A stretch of 64,000 nt of DNA from Shewanella gaetbuli. Its GTDB lineage: Bacteria; Pseudomonadota; Gammaproteobacteria; Enterobacterales; Shewanellaceae. The notes under the pieces were generated by a model. The model was not told the origin of the DNA, made no database searches, and saw only the letters and a list, made by a program, of their open reading frames with translations. Positions 17,707 to 26,541 of the stretch are shown piece by piece. How positions within the stretch are numbered: the stretch's first letter is position 1; the number at the start of each line of letters is the position of its first letter. The stretch is taken from assembly GCF_023284065.1 (NCBI RefSeq), contig NZ_JAKIKP010000005.1:124001-188000 (forward strand). The letters are read 5' to 3'. The position numbers and the translations under genes were made by a program.

Positions 17707-17841
17707 ATGCATATTGTTAATGACATGAATTTCGGTCATTTTATGCTTATTATGATGAGAAAAAGCGTCATTCAAGCTATGGCATCATTAAACGCTCATA
17801 AGAATAAAGCTTATGCACAAAAGCCAAGTGATGAAGCATAG
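17707..17841 (+). CDS. Possible small 44-residue protein
   Basis: Begins MHIVNDMNFG and has GGAGG at 17693-17697, about 9 bases before the ATG. Its stop lies 29 bases before the LemA-like gene. The sequence is Met-, Ala- and Lys-rich with a moderately hydrophobic start, and I do not recognise it. It may be a leader or a chance frame; the ribosome site and position are the only support. Confidence 0.3.
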   Translation: MHIVNDMNFGHFMLIMMRKSVIQAMASLNAHKNKAYAQKPSDEA

Positions 17842-17870
17842 TGTTCAATAAAATGATTAAGGAAGTCTAT

Positions 17871-18401
17871 ATGAAAGCCCTACTGCTAAGTATTAGCTTA
17901 GCCGTGATTCTTTGTTACCTTTGGTACGCTAGCTTGGTAAAAAAACGCCAGTCTGCAATTGATACGTTGATGGCATTAAGCCTGAAAGTAACTCGTAGAA
18001 TTGAAATTATAGAACAGTTAATTTCTGTAGTGACCCCTGATTCACCACATCATGCAGAGGCCGAAAAAATTCGTCAGCAACTTACCTTTATTCATCAAAA
18101 AAATGCTTGGCCAAATAAAATTGATGATAACTTGCCCAGCTATTTAGCCGCGTGGTCTACAATTGATCAACAATGTAGTGCGGCGTTTAGTTTGATAGAT
18201 GAGCATCAAGTCTCTGAATCGTTGGTGAACGAATATGCTCAGTTGGCGCTCGACTTCCAAAATGCTAACCAGTTTTATAACCAAGCAGTAACCGATTTAA
18301 ATCAAGGGGTAAATATGTTTCCGGGGTCAATAGTGGCAAAGTTAGCAAAAATTTCAGCTATGCCTTTAATGGAGCAGTCAAGCGACCAAAACCTTGGGTA
18401 A
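17871..18401 (+). CDS. LemA-like membrane protein
   Basis: A 176-residue protein with one N-terminal helix (residues 3-18) and a helical periplasmic or cytoplasmic body. The C-terminal part, NANQFYNQAVTDLNQGV followed by MFPGSIVAKLAKI, matches the LemA core (RxxYNxxVxxYNxxIxxFP). LemA function is not settled. ATG 17871 has AAGGA at 17859-17863; a GTG 30 bases upstream is less likely. It is followed 5 bases later by the lytic transglycosylase, so the two probably form an operon. Confidence 0.6.
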   Translation: MKALLLSISLAVILCYLWYASLVKKRQSAIDTLMALSLKVTRRIEIIEQLISVVTPDSPHHAEAEKIRQQLTFIHQKNAWPNKIDDNLPSYLAAWSTIDQQCSAAFSLIDEHQVSESLVNEYAQLALDFQNANQFYNQAVTDLNQGVNMFPGSIVAKLAKISAMPLMEQSSDQNLG

Positions 18402-18406
18402 TTTAT

Positions 18407-19315
18407 GTGAGAACTTTGATGGCTCCAGTGAGTAATTTACGCAGCAACTGCATTTTATATTTGGCCATAATCACATTGGGAGCCTGTTACTTTTTATCGT
18501 CTGGGATTAATGCTGCAGAAAATCAAACCTTAGAGGCTTCATCTTCGAAAAACCCTTCTAATAAACCGAAAATAAAAGCGCTTTATCACGGCGGTTCTGA
18601 GCAATTTAGCGTAAATAAACCCACGAACCCTCAAGTGAAGCCAAATCCACAATCAACATCCGTGGTATTAGATAATGACTACCCATTACCCCCAGCTGAC
18701 CTCTCTACACCTGCCAAAAAACAATTAAAGGCGACGTATTCAGAGCATGGAATTTTGTCTGACTTAGGGGTTTCTAAGCGCAAAGTCTACCAATATGAAA
18801 AAAACGGCATTACCGCGTTTACTGACAGCCAGCCTAGCCATAACAATTTCCGCATTTTATTGTATGAATGTTTTGCGTGCAGACCCGACTCTACAATTGA
18901 TTGGTATAAAACCCCTTTGTTTACAACAAAATACTCTTATGAAATTAGCCAGGCTGCACGCCGTTATCATGTTGAGCCCGCCCTGATCAGGGCGGTTATT
19001 CATGCTGAATCTGCTTTTAGAAGTAATGTGGTGTCAAAGGCTGGTGCAATGGGGTTAATGCAACTGATGCCCGGTACGGCAAAAGATATGCAGGTGAATG
19101 ATGCGTTTAAAGCAGGACAAAATATTCTGGGAGGGAGTCGTTACCTTGCGATGTTATTAACCCGATTTAATGGCAATATGGAATTGGCCTGTGCAGCCTA
19201 TAATTCAGGCCCAAGTACGGTTGAGCAATATAATGGCGTTCCGCCCTATCCAGAAACCAAGGCCTATGTGCAGCGGGTTAAAATACTTTATAGTCGGTAT
19301 CGTAAAGTCAGCTAA
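18407..19315 (+). CDS. Lytic transglycosylase with SLT domain
   Basis: A 302-residue exported enzyme. An N-terminal hydrophobic signal (about residues 15-35) is followed by a Pro/Lys-rich linker and a DUF4124-like patch (KVYQYEKNGITAFTDSQPS). The SLT domain starts near residue 185: catalytic Glu201 in IHAESAF, then KAGAMGLMQLMPGTA and AAYNSGPSTV. It cleaves peptidoglycan glycan strands in the periplasm, forming 1,6-anhydro ends. Unlike MltC or MltE it has no lipobox that I can see. It starts at GTG 18407; an ATG four codons in is the alternative. Confidence 0.88.
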   Translation: MRTLMAPVSNLRSNCILYLAIITLGACYFLSSGINAAENQTLEASSSKNPSNKPKIKALYHGGSEQFSVNKPTNPQVKPNPQSTSVVLDNDYPLPPADLSTPAKKQLKATYSEHGILSDLGVSKRKVYQYEKNGITAFTDSQPSHNNFRILLYECFACRPDSTIDWYKTPLFTTKYSYEISQAARRYHVEPALIRAVIHAESAFRSNVVSKAGAMGLMQLMPGTAKDMQVNDAFKAGQNILGGSRYLAMLLTRFNGNMELACAAYNSGPSTVEQYNGVPPYPETKAYVQRVKILYSRYRKVS

Positions 19316-19404
19316 TTTCAACAGATTTATGTCTTAAGATAAATTAAGTCTTATAAAAACAATAAATTAAATTAATCAGACTAAAGGTTAAATTGGGAGT
19401 ATAT

Positions 19405-20781
19405 ATGTCTTCAGTATCAGCCAAATGGCTTGTAAGTGCCATTTCAGCAAGCTGTTTATTCGCCGCTAGCCACACCGCAATAGCGCAAACCGCCCCATCT
19501 CAGGAAGACAGTCGCTTATATGATATTGCTACAGCGCCTAGTGCAAAGCGCTTAAATCAAGATGTACAAATATTAGTGGATTTTGGGACACGACATACTT
19601 TATCGCAAACCCAATCAGAGACCACAGGCATTGGTGCAGCTAGACGGTGGATTGAGGCTGAATTTAACCGTATTTCAACAGCCTGCGGTAACTGCTTAGA
19701 GGTGATTACCGTATCTGAAACCGTGCAAGGTAAGCGTATCGACAAACCGACTGAAGTGGTCAATGTGATTGCGATTCAGCGAGGTCAAACAGATCCGAAT
19801 CGAGTGGTCATGATGAGTGGCGATATTGACTCTCGGGTGACTGACGTACTGGATGCAAGCTCCATTTCCCCAGGTGCCAATGACAATGCCACCGGCGTAG
19901 CAGGGGCTATTGAGGCGGCACGGGTATTATCGCAATATCAGTTTAATGGCACCATTGTATATGCGGCATTGTCTGGTGAAGAACAAGGTTTATATGGCGG
20001 TGAAATACTGGCTAACTATGCTAAAAATCAAGGTTGGCAGGTACAGGCCGTACTGAACAATGACATGATTGGCAATATTGCCGGTATTAACGGGGTCATT
20101 AATAACTCAACTGTGCGGGTATTCTCAGAAGGCGTTCGTTATGTTGAAACACCAGAACAAGCTAAGCAGCGTTATTTTAGTGGCGGGGAAAATGACTCAG
20201 CATCGCGCAATTTAGCGCGTAAAATTAAGTCTTTAGTTGATCAATACATGACAAACCTTGATGTGATGTTGGTTTACCGTTTAGACCGATTTGGCCGAGG
20301 CGGGCACCATTTACCGTTTAATAAGGCGGGGTTTCCAGCGGTACGTGTGATGGAAACGAACGAACATTATGATCGCCAGCACCAAGATATTCGCACCGAA
20401 AACGGTATTGAATATGGTGATGTGATTGAAGGCGTTGATTTTGACTTTACCGCCAAATTAACTGCGCTTAATGCCATTAGTTTAGCGTCAATGGCGTGGG
20501 CACCAGCACCACCAACACAAGTTGAAATTAAAGGCCAAGTGGCACCCAGCACCACATTATCTTGGGCGAAAACACAAGATGACACCGTTGTAGGGTACCG
20601 CGTATATTGGCGCTTAACCACTGAGCCAGAATGGACCCACAGCCGCTATGTTGGCAAAATAAATGAATTTACGTTAAAAAATATGGTCATAGATAATTAC
20701 TTATTTGGTGTTGCTAGTGTGGCCGCCAATGGTAACGTTAGCCCCGTAGTATTTCCTGGTGCAACGGGAGCATTTTTTTAA
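19405..20781 (+). CDS. M28 family zinc aminopeptidase-like protein with FN3-like tail
   Basis: A 458-residue exported protein with a signal peptide cleaved near AIAQ. The M28 fold shows GANDNATGVAG (bridging Asp), SGEEQGLYGG (catalytic and ligand Glu), NNDMIGN (Asp) and a late QHQD (His). At the position of the first zinc-ligand His (GHxDS in Vibrio aminopeptidase), the sequence reads SGDIDS, with Asp140. I recall other members with this variant, so it may be a subfamily rather than a defect. Residues from about 375 resemble a fibronectin type III domain. ATG 19405 has GGAG upstream. Confidence 0.82.
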   Translation: MSSVSAKWLVSAISASCLFAASHTAIAQTAPSQEDSRLYDIATAPSAKRLNQDVQILVDFGTRHTLSQTQSETTGIGAARRWIEAEFNRISTACGNCLEVITVSETVQGKRIDKPTEVVNVIAIQRGQTDPNRVVMMSGDIDSRVTDVLDASSISPGANDNATGVAGAIEAARVLSQYQFNGTIVYAALSGEEQGLYGGEILANYAKNQGWQVQAVLNNDMIGNIAGINGVINNSTVRVFSEGVRYVETPEQAKQRYFSGGENDSASRNLARKIKSLVDQYMTNLDVMLVYRLDRFGRGGHHLPFNKAGFPAVRVMETNEHYDRQHQDIRTENGIEYGDVIEGVDFDFTAKLTALNAISLASMAWAPAPPTQVEIKGQVAPSTTLSWAKTQDDTVVGYRVYWRLTTEPEWTHSRYVGKINEFTLKNMVIDNYLFGVASVAANGNVSPVVFPGATGAFF

Positions 20782-20800
20782 TCAGGTTTGAGGACGTTGT

Positions 20801-21064
20801 ATGAAAAGGATTTTAGTTGTCATGGCATTAACACTATTAGCGGGCTGTAGCAGTAATACTGCTTCTAAGTCCGCTTACAATGCCGGTTGTGATTTTGTTA
20901 GTGGAGCTTATGGCAATCAACAGAGCCGACAAGAGTCAGAGTCTGCACCTGGATATGAGCCTTACCGTCATAACACCAAAAATAATGATGTGGCTTCTGG
21001 GGTATTGAGCGCCTTATTTGGGCTGATCGCCCGACCTTTATCTGACAATGATGATTGTGTTTAA
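20801..21064 (+). CDS. Small lipoprotein of unknown function
   Basis: An 87-residue protein with lipobox LLAGC at Cys16, so probably lipid anchored. The mature part is Ser- and Asn-rich with Cys29 and a C-terminal DDCV. It follows the M28 gene by 19 bases, with GAGGA upstream, and may be cotranscribed. I do not recognise the family. Confidence 0.6.
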   Translation: MKRILVVMALTLLAGCSSNTASKSAYNAGCDFVSGAYGNQQSRQESESAPGYEPYRHNTKNNDVASGVLSALFGLIARPLSDNDDCV

Positions 21065-21078
21065 ACAGTGTTGAGAGG

Positions 21079-21111
21079 ACATCGCCAATTTGCAGGTCAA
21101 ACTGGCGATGT
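21079..21111. terminator. Hairpin between convergent genes
   Basis: ACATCGCCAATTTG (21079-21092) pairs with CAAACTGGCGATGT (21098-21111) with one mismatch. A second stem, GGTGAATAA/TTATTCACC (21150-21178), overlaps the rlmJ stop codon. Both lie between the lipoprotein and rlmJ genes. Confidence 0.55.
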
Positions 21112-21169
21112 TATGGTTCAGAATGATAAGCGGGTAAATAATCTCGAGAGGTGAATAAGCAACTTTGCT

Positions 21170-22012
21170 TTATTCACCCACTTCCCATTCCACTTTAACG
21201 TGGCCATCAGCATGGCTTAAAAGTGGCTCTAAATAGGTTAACGCTTCAGTGGCGAGCTCATCTATTTGCCAAGGTGGGTTAATTATCCATAACCCCGCAG
21301 CAGTCATGCCAAATTCATCACTATCTGCATGAATAGCTTGTTCAATTCTTAATTGCTTTTTAATGCCACTGTTTTTGAGTAAGTTCAGCATGGCTTCAGT
21401 TTGCTCACGTTTTACAACGGGATACCACAGCATGAATACACCGGTAGCAAACTTTTTGTGCGCTTTAATGATGGTGTTGGCGACATCAATGTAATCGGAC
21501 TTAATTTCATAGCTTGGGTCAATTAAAATAACCGCTCTGCGCTCAAGGGGAGGTACAGCGGCAATTAACCCTTTAAGCCCATCACCTTTAATAACTTTAA
21601 CTTGTTTGTCTTGCTCAAAAAACTCGGCTAGCAAGTCATGGTCAGTACCGTGTAATTCATGTAAAAGCATACGGTCTTGTTCACGAAGTTGGGCATCGAC
21701 CACACTTGGCGAACCAGGGTAAACCGACAACTCGTCATATTCACCATTAAACAGTTTTACCGCTTCTACATAGTCAGCAAGTGCGGTGGGTAAATTAGTG
21801 TTATCCCATAATTTGGCGACACCGTCTAAATACTCCCCTGTTTTTTGGGCGAAATCGTCAGTTAATGAATAAGCACCTGCGCCAGCATGAGTATCAATAT
21901 AAACATAAGGTTTATTCTTTTTCTGCATAGATTTAATGACTTGCAGAAGCATTGAATGCTTTAAAACATCGGCATAATTGCCAGCATGAAAACCGTGGCG
22001 GTAACTTAACAT
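21170..22012 (-). CDS. rlmJ: 23S rRNA (adenine2030-N6)-methyltransferase RlmJ
   Basis: A 280-residue cytoplasmic methyltransferase. The N-terminus MLSYRHGFHAGNYADVLKH is the classic RlmJ opening. AdoMet-binding and catalytic motifs follow: YIDTHAGAGAY and ILIDPSYE (the NPPY-type motif). It methylates A2030 of 23S rRNA. It is divergent from rsmJ, another rRNA methyltransferase, across a 199-base shared promoter region. Confidence 0.93.
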   Translation of the reverse strand: MLSYRHGFHAGNYADVLKHSMLLQVIKSMQKKNKPYVYIDTHAGAGAYSLTDDFAQKTGEYLDGVAKLWDNTNLPTALADYVEAVKLFNGEYDELSVYPGSPSVVDAQLREQDRMLLHELHGTDHDLLAEFFEQDKQVKVIKGDGLKGLIAAVPPLERRAVILIDPSYEIKSDYIDVANTIIKAHKKFATGVFMLWYPVVKREQTEAMLNLLKNSGIKKQLRIEQAIHADSDEFGMTAAGLWIINPPWQIDELATEALTYLEPLLSHADGHVKVEWEVGE

Positions 22013-22211
22013 GTGTTATTCCAACTAATATGAACAGTAAATAACTGTGTGATAATGGCATTATACTGAATCGGTAATTAGATGCGTAGCGGAATAATTA
22101 ACCCAATAACAATGGCAAACGGCTAACCTTTACTGAGCGCATTAGGGGATACGTTTTAACATACGTTCTGGCATAATAGCCGAGCCGTTCATTTTCTTTG
22201 AGTAAACCACT

Positions 22212-22976
22212 TTGCAAACAGCGATATTTTACAATCAACAGTACCCAAGCTTAGTCGATATATGTAGCCGTTGGAATTTAGTGTGGGACAAAGAGGCACT
22301 ATTTGAGCTACGTTTTGAGCAAAACCAATTAACGTTACACAAACGCGACGAACCCAAACTAGACGGAATTTTAGTGGATTTTGTGTCAGGCGCTGTAGCG
22401 CATAGACGTAAGTTTGGTGGTGGTCGTGGGCAATCTATTGCAAAAGCGGTGGGTCTAAAGCAAGGGATAACGCCTACTGTGGTTGATGGCACTGCGGGGT
22501 TAGGCCGTGATGCTTTTGTATTAGCCAGTTTAGGCTGCAAAGTTATTATGGTTGAACGCCACCCTGTTGTGGCTGCGTTATTAGAGGATGGACTGCGCCG
22601 CGCTTATGAAGATGCAGAAATTGGACAATGGATGCAGCAACGTATGAGCCTATTTCATGGCTCTAGTATTGAAGCTTTACATGATGCGGCAGCAAAATCG
22701 GGCGAACAAATTGATGTGGTGTATTTAGACCCCATGTATCCTCACCGTGAAAAATCGGCTCAAGTCAAAAAAGAAATGCGTGTATTTCAAACGTTAGTGG
22801 GGGCAGATTTAGATGCTGACGGCTTACTTCCTCCTGCCTATGAATTAGCTTCCAAACGCGTAGTGGTCAAGCGTCCCGACTACGCCGAAGATTTAAATAA
22901 CCAAAAACCGACTATGGTCATAGCCACCAAGAAAAATCGATTCGATGTTTATGTGAAAGCCTCAATGACCTCATAA
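22212..22976 (+). CDS. rsmJ: 16S rRNA (guanine1516-N2)-methyltransferase RsmJ
   Basis: A 254-residue cytoplasmic methyltransferase. Diagnostic stretches are [43 protein letters not shown] (AdoMet loop) and VYLDPMYPH, very close to E. coli RsmJ. It methylates G1516 of 16S rRNA. The start is TTG 22212; the encoded N-terminus [12 protein letters not shown] fits related proteins as I remember them, and no ATG is near. Confidence 0.93.
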   Translation: MQTAIFYNQQYPSLVDICSRWNLVWDKEALFELRFEQNQLTLHKRDEPKLDGILVDFVSGAVAHRRKFGGGRGQSIAKAVGLKQGITPTVVDGTAGLGRDAFVLASLGCKVIMVERHPVVAALLEDGLRRAYEDAEIGQWMQQRMSLFHGSSIEALHDAAAKSGEQIDVVYLDPMYPHREKSAQVKKEMRVFQTLVGADLDADGLLPPAYELASKRVVVKRPDYAEDLNNQKPTMVIATKKNRFDVYVKASMTS

Positions 22977-23010
22977 AATGATGATAAATTTTACGATGCA
23001 ATAGAAAATG

Positions 23011-23097
23011 TTGCTGAAAGCACACATAAAATATCTTATCCATAACTTAGAATGAAACAGCTTAGTAAGAAATCGCTTTTTATGTTCGCTTTCAGCA
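23011..23097. repeat. 21-bp imperfect inverted repeat with 45-bp spacer
   Basis: The left arm at 23011-23031 (core TTGCTGAAAGC) and the right arm at 23077-23097 (core GCTTTCAGCAA) match at 19 of 21 positions as inverted repeats. It lies between convergent rsmJ and the nuclease gene. It could be a large terminator structure or a non-coding repeat element. Confidence 0.6.
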
Positions 23098-23150
23098 AGA
23101 GTGCTTTTTATAAGGCGGTAAATTTTAGTACTGTAAATAATTACCGCTGA

Positions 23151-25235
23151 CTATAATATTCCTTTATTAAGGATAAGTGTCACGCTGTTATTCGTATATT
23201 CAACCTCTACACTACTATTTTTCAAATTGGTTTCTACTGAAGAAAATTGACCTACAATGTGTTGGTCGCTTTGGATGATGTTGTAGCTGACTTCTCCAGT
23301 TAACCTTGCTTCGTCGTCATTTAAGTTAATAGATAGAATCGCATTATTTAAATCAATACTCGTATTAGTGCTGACTATTTGGTCTGATTCCCCGTGGGTT
23401 GTAATATCAACTTTTACAATTGCACCATTTTCAATGTAAAGTCCGTCCATAATATCAAGTCGAGCAAGACTATTATTTCCAGGGGAAAGTATGGCTGAAC
23501 TATTCAATTCAACATGGCTGAGTTTCCCATAACCTTTTAAAGTTGCTCCGGCTTCTACACGGATAGCAGTGCCTTGGTTTATTGTCGAATTCACAACGAC
23601 TGCACCATTTCGGACAATCGTATCCACAGAATAACGATTACTGTTAATCACTAAGTGACCTTGACCGTTTTTGACTAAATCACCATCTCCTTGTACGGAG
23701 TGGCTTTCAGGGAAGGTGGCAATTAAGTGTTCGTCAATATCAATCACATTGGCAGTATTCCCCTCAATGAGGAACTTTTTATAAAAGGTGATTTCATTAT
23801 TATTGGCCCCTTGGGTTAACTGTAATGTTGCTCCGTTTGAAAGAATGATTTGAGCATTGTTATCACCAAAAACGTCTTGTTCATCAACGGTGATAAGGAC
23901 TTCACCATTGAGTCTGGTTTGGGCAATAAATCGATGATCATCAATACAGTACTCATTTATAAAGCTTGATAGTGTAGGTGTGTCGGTGGAGCATTGAAAA
24001 AGTTGCTTTTTTTGATCTTCAGGGAGTTGATGCAGTATTGGAACGCCTTCTTTATCAGCCAATTGACCGATATAAATATCATCACGCTGATTATTTCGGG
24101 TAAAGTTATAGGGAGCATAACCGAACTGCTCAAAATCGAAAGTAACACTAAATTTAGTACTGTTATAGCGTTTGATTTTGGGGCCTATCCATTTAATGCT
24201 ATGGGCAACGGCTTGATGATCAGAAAGAGATATTCCATTACTAGCAACGCCAGTTTGATTTAAAACACCAAGGTATTGATCATTTTCGTCATTATTCACT
24301 GCCCACCACTTAGCAAAGGGACGAGATGCAATAAAATGGTCAAGTTTTACCCTTGACCAATTCTTATAACGGGATAAAAGCTTTTCTTCGCTGCGTGATG
24401 GCCAGGTTGTTCTTTCATTTCCAGCAGGGTGGTGTGTAAACAGTTCTCTGTCTTGCTCGGTTTGTAACAGCTCGAATTGTTTTTTTAATATGTTAAAAGT
24501 ATATGGCGTATTATCCTTTTTCCCTCGGATAGAGCCATCTGCAGGGTATGTTTGATCAAAAGGGATACCTCTTTCTGATACATCTCCTGCATTGAAATCG
24601 CCACCGACTATAATCGGGGCATTATATTTTTCAGCCCATTTATTAAGCGCTTTAGCTTGCTTAACTCTCGCATCTTTTGGCTCATTAAACCAATAATAGT
24701 AATCAGCTTTTGGGTTTACAAGATGATTCAGATGCACACTTGCAATAGTGGTGGGAGGCAGTTGGTCTGTTTCATAAGTTATAAACTGTGGCAGCCATAA
24801 GTTATGTCTTAGTACATGAGGCTCATTCAAGTAGCGCCGAAGATTAAACATCATGGGTATAGATTCATGAATGCCTTTAAGCCTTGAGGTAATGCCGTTT
24901 GTGCCTAAATAGTTATTATTATAATAACCTAGTGAATTCTGAGTAGCATTAAGATAGTTGCGAATATTGTTGATATACCGTCGGCCTTGGTTCTCTTGCG
25001 TGAGGATCACATCATAATTCCCGTTGTAATAAAAATCATGAACAAGAGGTCCACCTGCAAATCTATCTTTCCAAGTATTAAGCGTTAGCAACCTTAGCTC
25101 ACCTTCCTCTAAATGAGCAGACACGGCTAGCTGACTAAAACAGGATAAAGCAACAGTTAAACAACCTATTAGAGGGGAAGCCATTCTAGTGCGGTGTGGG
25201 TGTTTTTTGTGGTTCAAAAGCATGTTTGTCATCAC
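23151..25235 (-). CDS. Exported endonuclease/exonuclease/phosphatase-family protein with autotransporter-type passenger repeat, no barrel
   Basis: A 694-residue secreted protein with an N-terminal signal (cleavage near VSA-HL, about residue 40). Residues about 45-350 form an EEP (DNase I-like) domain: LTLNTW, TQEN (Glu), GGDFNAGD (Asp/Asn), and SDHQAVAHS (His). From about residue 500 comes a beta-helix segment of the autotransporter-associated type (GDGDLVKNGQGHLVIN, GATLKGYGKL, SAILSPGNNS). The protein then ends, with no C-terminal beta-barrel. The substrate is unclear: DNA, a phospholipid or another phosphoester. How it would reach the surface without a translocator is also open. Confidence 0.72.
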   Translation of the reverse strand: MMTNMLLNHKKHPHRTRMASPLIGCLTVALSCFSQLAVSAHLEEGELRLLTLNTWKDRFAGGPLVHDFYYNGNYDVILTQENQGRRYINNIRNYLNATQNSLGYYNNNYLGTNGITSRLKGIHESIPMMFNLRRYLNEPHVLRHNLWLPQFITYETDQLPPTTIASVHLNHLVNPKADYYYWFNEPKDARVKQAKALNKWAEKYNAPIIVGGDFNAGDVSERGIPFDQTYPADGSIRGKKDNTPYTFNILKKQFELLQTEQDRELFTHHPAGNERTTWPSRSEEKLLSRYKNWSRVKLDHFIASRPFAKWWAVNNDENDQYLGVLNQTGVASNGISLSDHQAVAHSIKWIGPKIKRYNSTKFSVTFDFEQFGYAPYNFTRNNQRDDIYIGQLADKEGVPILHQLPEDQKKQLFQCSTDTPTLSSFINEYCIDDHRFIAQTRLNGEVLITVDEQDVFGDNNAQIILSNGATLQLTQGANNNEITFYKKFLIEGNTANVIDIDEHLIATFPESHSVQGDGDLVKNGQGHLVINSNRYSVDTIVRNGAVVVNSTINQGTAIRVEAGATLKGYGKLSHVELNSSAILSPGNNSLARLDIMDGLYIENGAIVKVDITTHGESDQIVSTNTSIDLNNAILSINLNDDEARLTGEVSYNIIQSDQHIVGQFSSVETNLKNSSVEVEYTNNSVTLILNKGIL

Positions 25236-25609
25236 TTACTACCTACTATTTAATGATTAACCGATTTAAGGCGTGCTAGTCTCAATTCGGTTGAGTAATT
25301 TTTTGATCAAAATATTGATCTAAGTTGTTCATTATTAATCTAAATAGTGGTGTTTCCTCATGATAAAAATTTATTTTTAATTGTTAAGAAGTGTTTTCAG
25401 CATTCAGTCTGTCAAAACTGTTTATAAGATCGTTTTCTAGCAATAATATGAGCTTCTTAATTATCAACAATTGAACCTTTAGCGAATAATACTTATTAGC
25501 AAATGAAAAAGGGGGCAGATTGAGGCGGGATATTTTTAAGGCTACTGTTCGTGGGTAAAAACATTTAGTTGTGTTACTATAATATTTTGTATTACATGGA
25601 GTTAATACT
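25236..25609. other. Intergenic region with a TATAAT box
   Basis: About 374 AT-rich bases between the nuclease gene (minus) and the first of the twin secreted-protein genes (plus). A perfect TATAAT lies at 25578-25583, about 27 bases before the downstream start; no good -35 is apparent. Nothing else is visible. Confidence 0.4.
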
Positions 25610-26068
25610 ATGAATTTGAAGATTTTTTTTGGGGCTACTGCGCTTTGCTTAGTGAGTGCTCCGCTTTTGGCCGAACCCGTTCCGCTAGTTATCAACGATA
25701 ATATAAAACCAAAATCTTATGATAGATATATTAAAGCCGTGCATCGAGAACTTGATACCAATGGTATCGGATTAGCGAAAACACGCTATGCCATTGTGCA
25801 AGGTATGCTAAATACTAAAGGGTTTGCATGGGTATTTGATGGTGAAGGTGAAGGTTATATTTTGGCGCGTTTTGACTATCGTGGTGATACCAATGTTATG
25901 CGTATCGAATATAACGATAAATATGTGCAGCTTAAATACCATGAAGCCTTAGGTGACTATCAATGTGAAAATATCATTGAAGATATTTGTTACAAAAATG
26001 GCCGAGGTTACTATAACTACGTCAAAAATCTCACCGCAAGTATTGATAAACAGTTACGTCAACGATAA
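25610..26068 (+). CDS. Exported protein of unknown function, first of a pair
   Basis: A 152-residue protein with a signal peptide cleaved near LLA-EP (residue 21). The mature part has a Tyr-rich beta region and two Cys (CENIIEDIC). Ribosome site GGAG precedes ATG 25610. I do not recognise the family. It is followed 12 bases later by another small exported protein with a similar layout, so the two likely act together. Perfect TATAAT at 25578 suggests a nearby promoter. Confidence 0.6.
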   Translation: MNLKIFFGATALCLVSAPLLAEPVPLVINDNIKPKSYDRYIKAVHRELDTNGIGLAKTRYAIVQGMLNTKGFAWVFDGEGEGYILARFDYRGDTNVMRIEYNDKYVQLKYHEALGDYQCENIIEDICYKNGRGYYNYVKNLTASIDKQLRQR

Positions 26069-26080
26069 GAGGCAATTGAT

Positions 26081-26494
26081 ATGAATAAAATAATGTTATG
26101 CCTACTTACAGTGGCGATGTTGTTTAGTGAAAACCTAGTGGCGAAAACGCTGCATATTTATCAAGACCCAGTGCCTATTGGAAACTATGTAGATGATCTA
26201 GATGGATTATTAACCAGAGCGTCTGCCCAAAATGGTTGGACTTACACTCATGCTGATGGCAAACGACTCAGTAAAATTGTTCACAAAACGTATCACATTA
26301 CTGTTGAAATGCTGGTGGATGAACAGGGCGTTGCTGTCAGTTTTGTTGACGCTTCAAGGCCTGATTGCACTAAAAAAAGTTGCAAAGTGGATATGGACAA
26401 AGTTAACGGCTGGTTAGTGAGACTGCGCCGTAATATTGCTTACGAACTCACATTGTTAGTCCGCGATGATGCCCTCAAAAAGACGATCTATTAA
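26081..26494 (+). CDS. Exported protein of unknown function, second of a pair
   Basis: A 137-residue protein with a signal peptide cleaved near VAK (about residue 22). It has a Cys pair (CTKKSC) late in the chain, as its upstream neighbour does, and a similar order of elements: an N-terminal helix, a beta region, the Cys pair and a C-terminal helix. I suspect the two are remote paralogues, but sequence identity is low. AGAGG lies upstream of the ATG. A terminator follows. Confidence 0.6.
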   Translation: MNKIMLCLLTVAMLFSENLVAKTLHIYQDPVPIGNYVDDLDGLLTRASAQNGWTYTHADGKRLSKIVHKTYHITVEMLVDEQGVAVSFVDASRPDCTKKSCKVDMDKVNGWLVRLRRNIAYELTLLVRDDALKKTIY

Positions 26495-26513
26495 ATGTAT
26501 TCTATTGTTATTT

Positions 26514-26541
26514 AAAAAGCAGCTTTAGCTGCTTTTTTTAT
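26514..26541. terminator. Rho-independent terminator
   Basis: AAAAAGCAGC pairs with GCTGCTTTTTT around TTTA, with a U-tract on the plus strand. It serves the twin secreted-protein genes and overlaps the end of the GGDEF gene on the opposite strand. Confidence 0.8.

Noticed and set aside
25384..25695. A 103-codon minus-strand frame overlapping the start of the 25610 gene
   Set aside because: No ribosome site and no recognisable sequence; it overlaps a gene with a signal peptide and good start.
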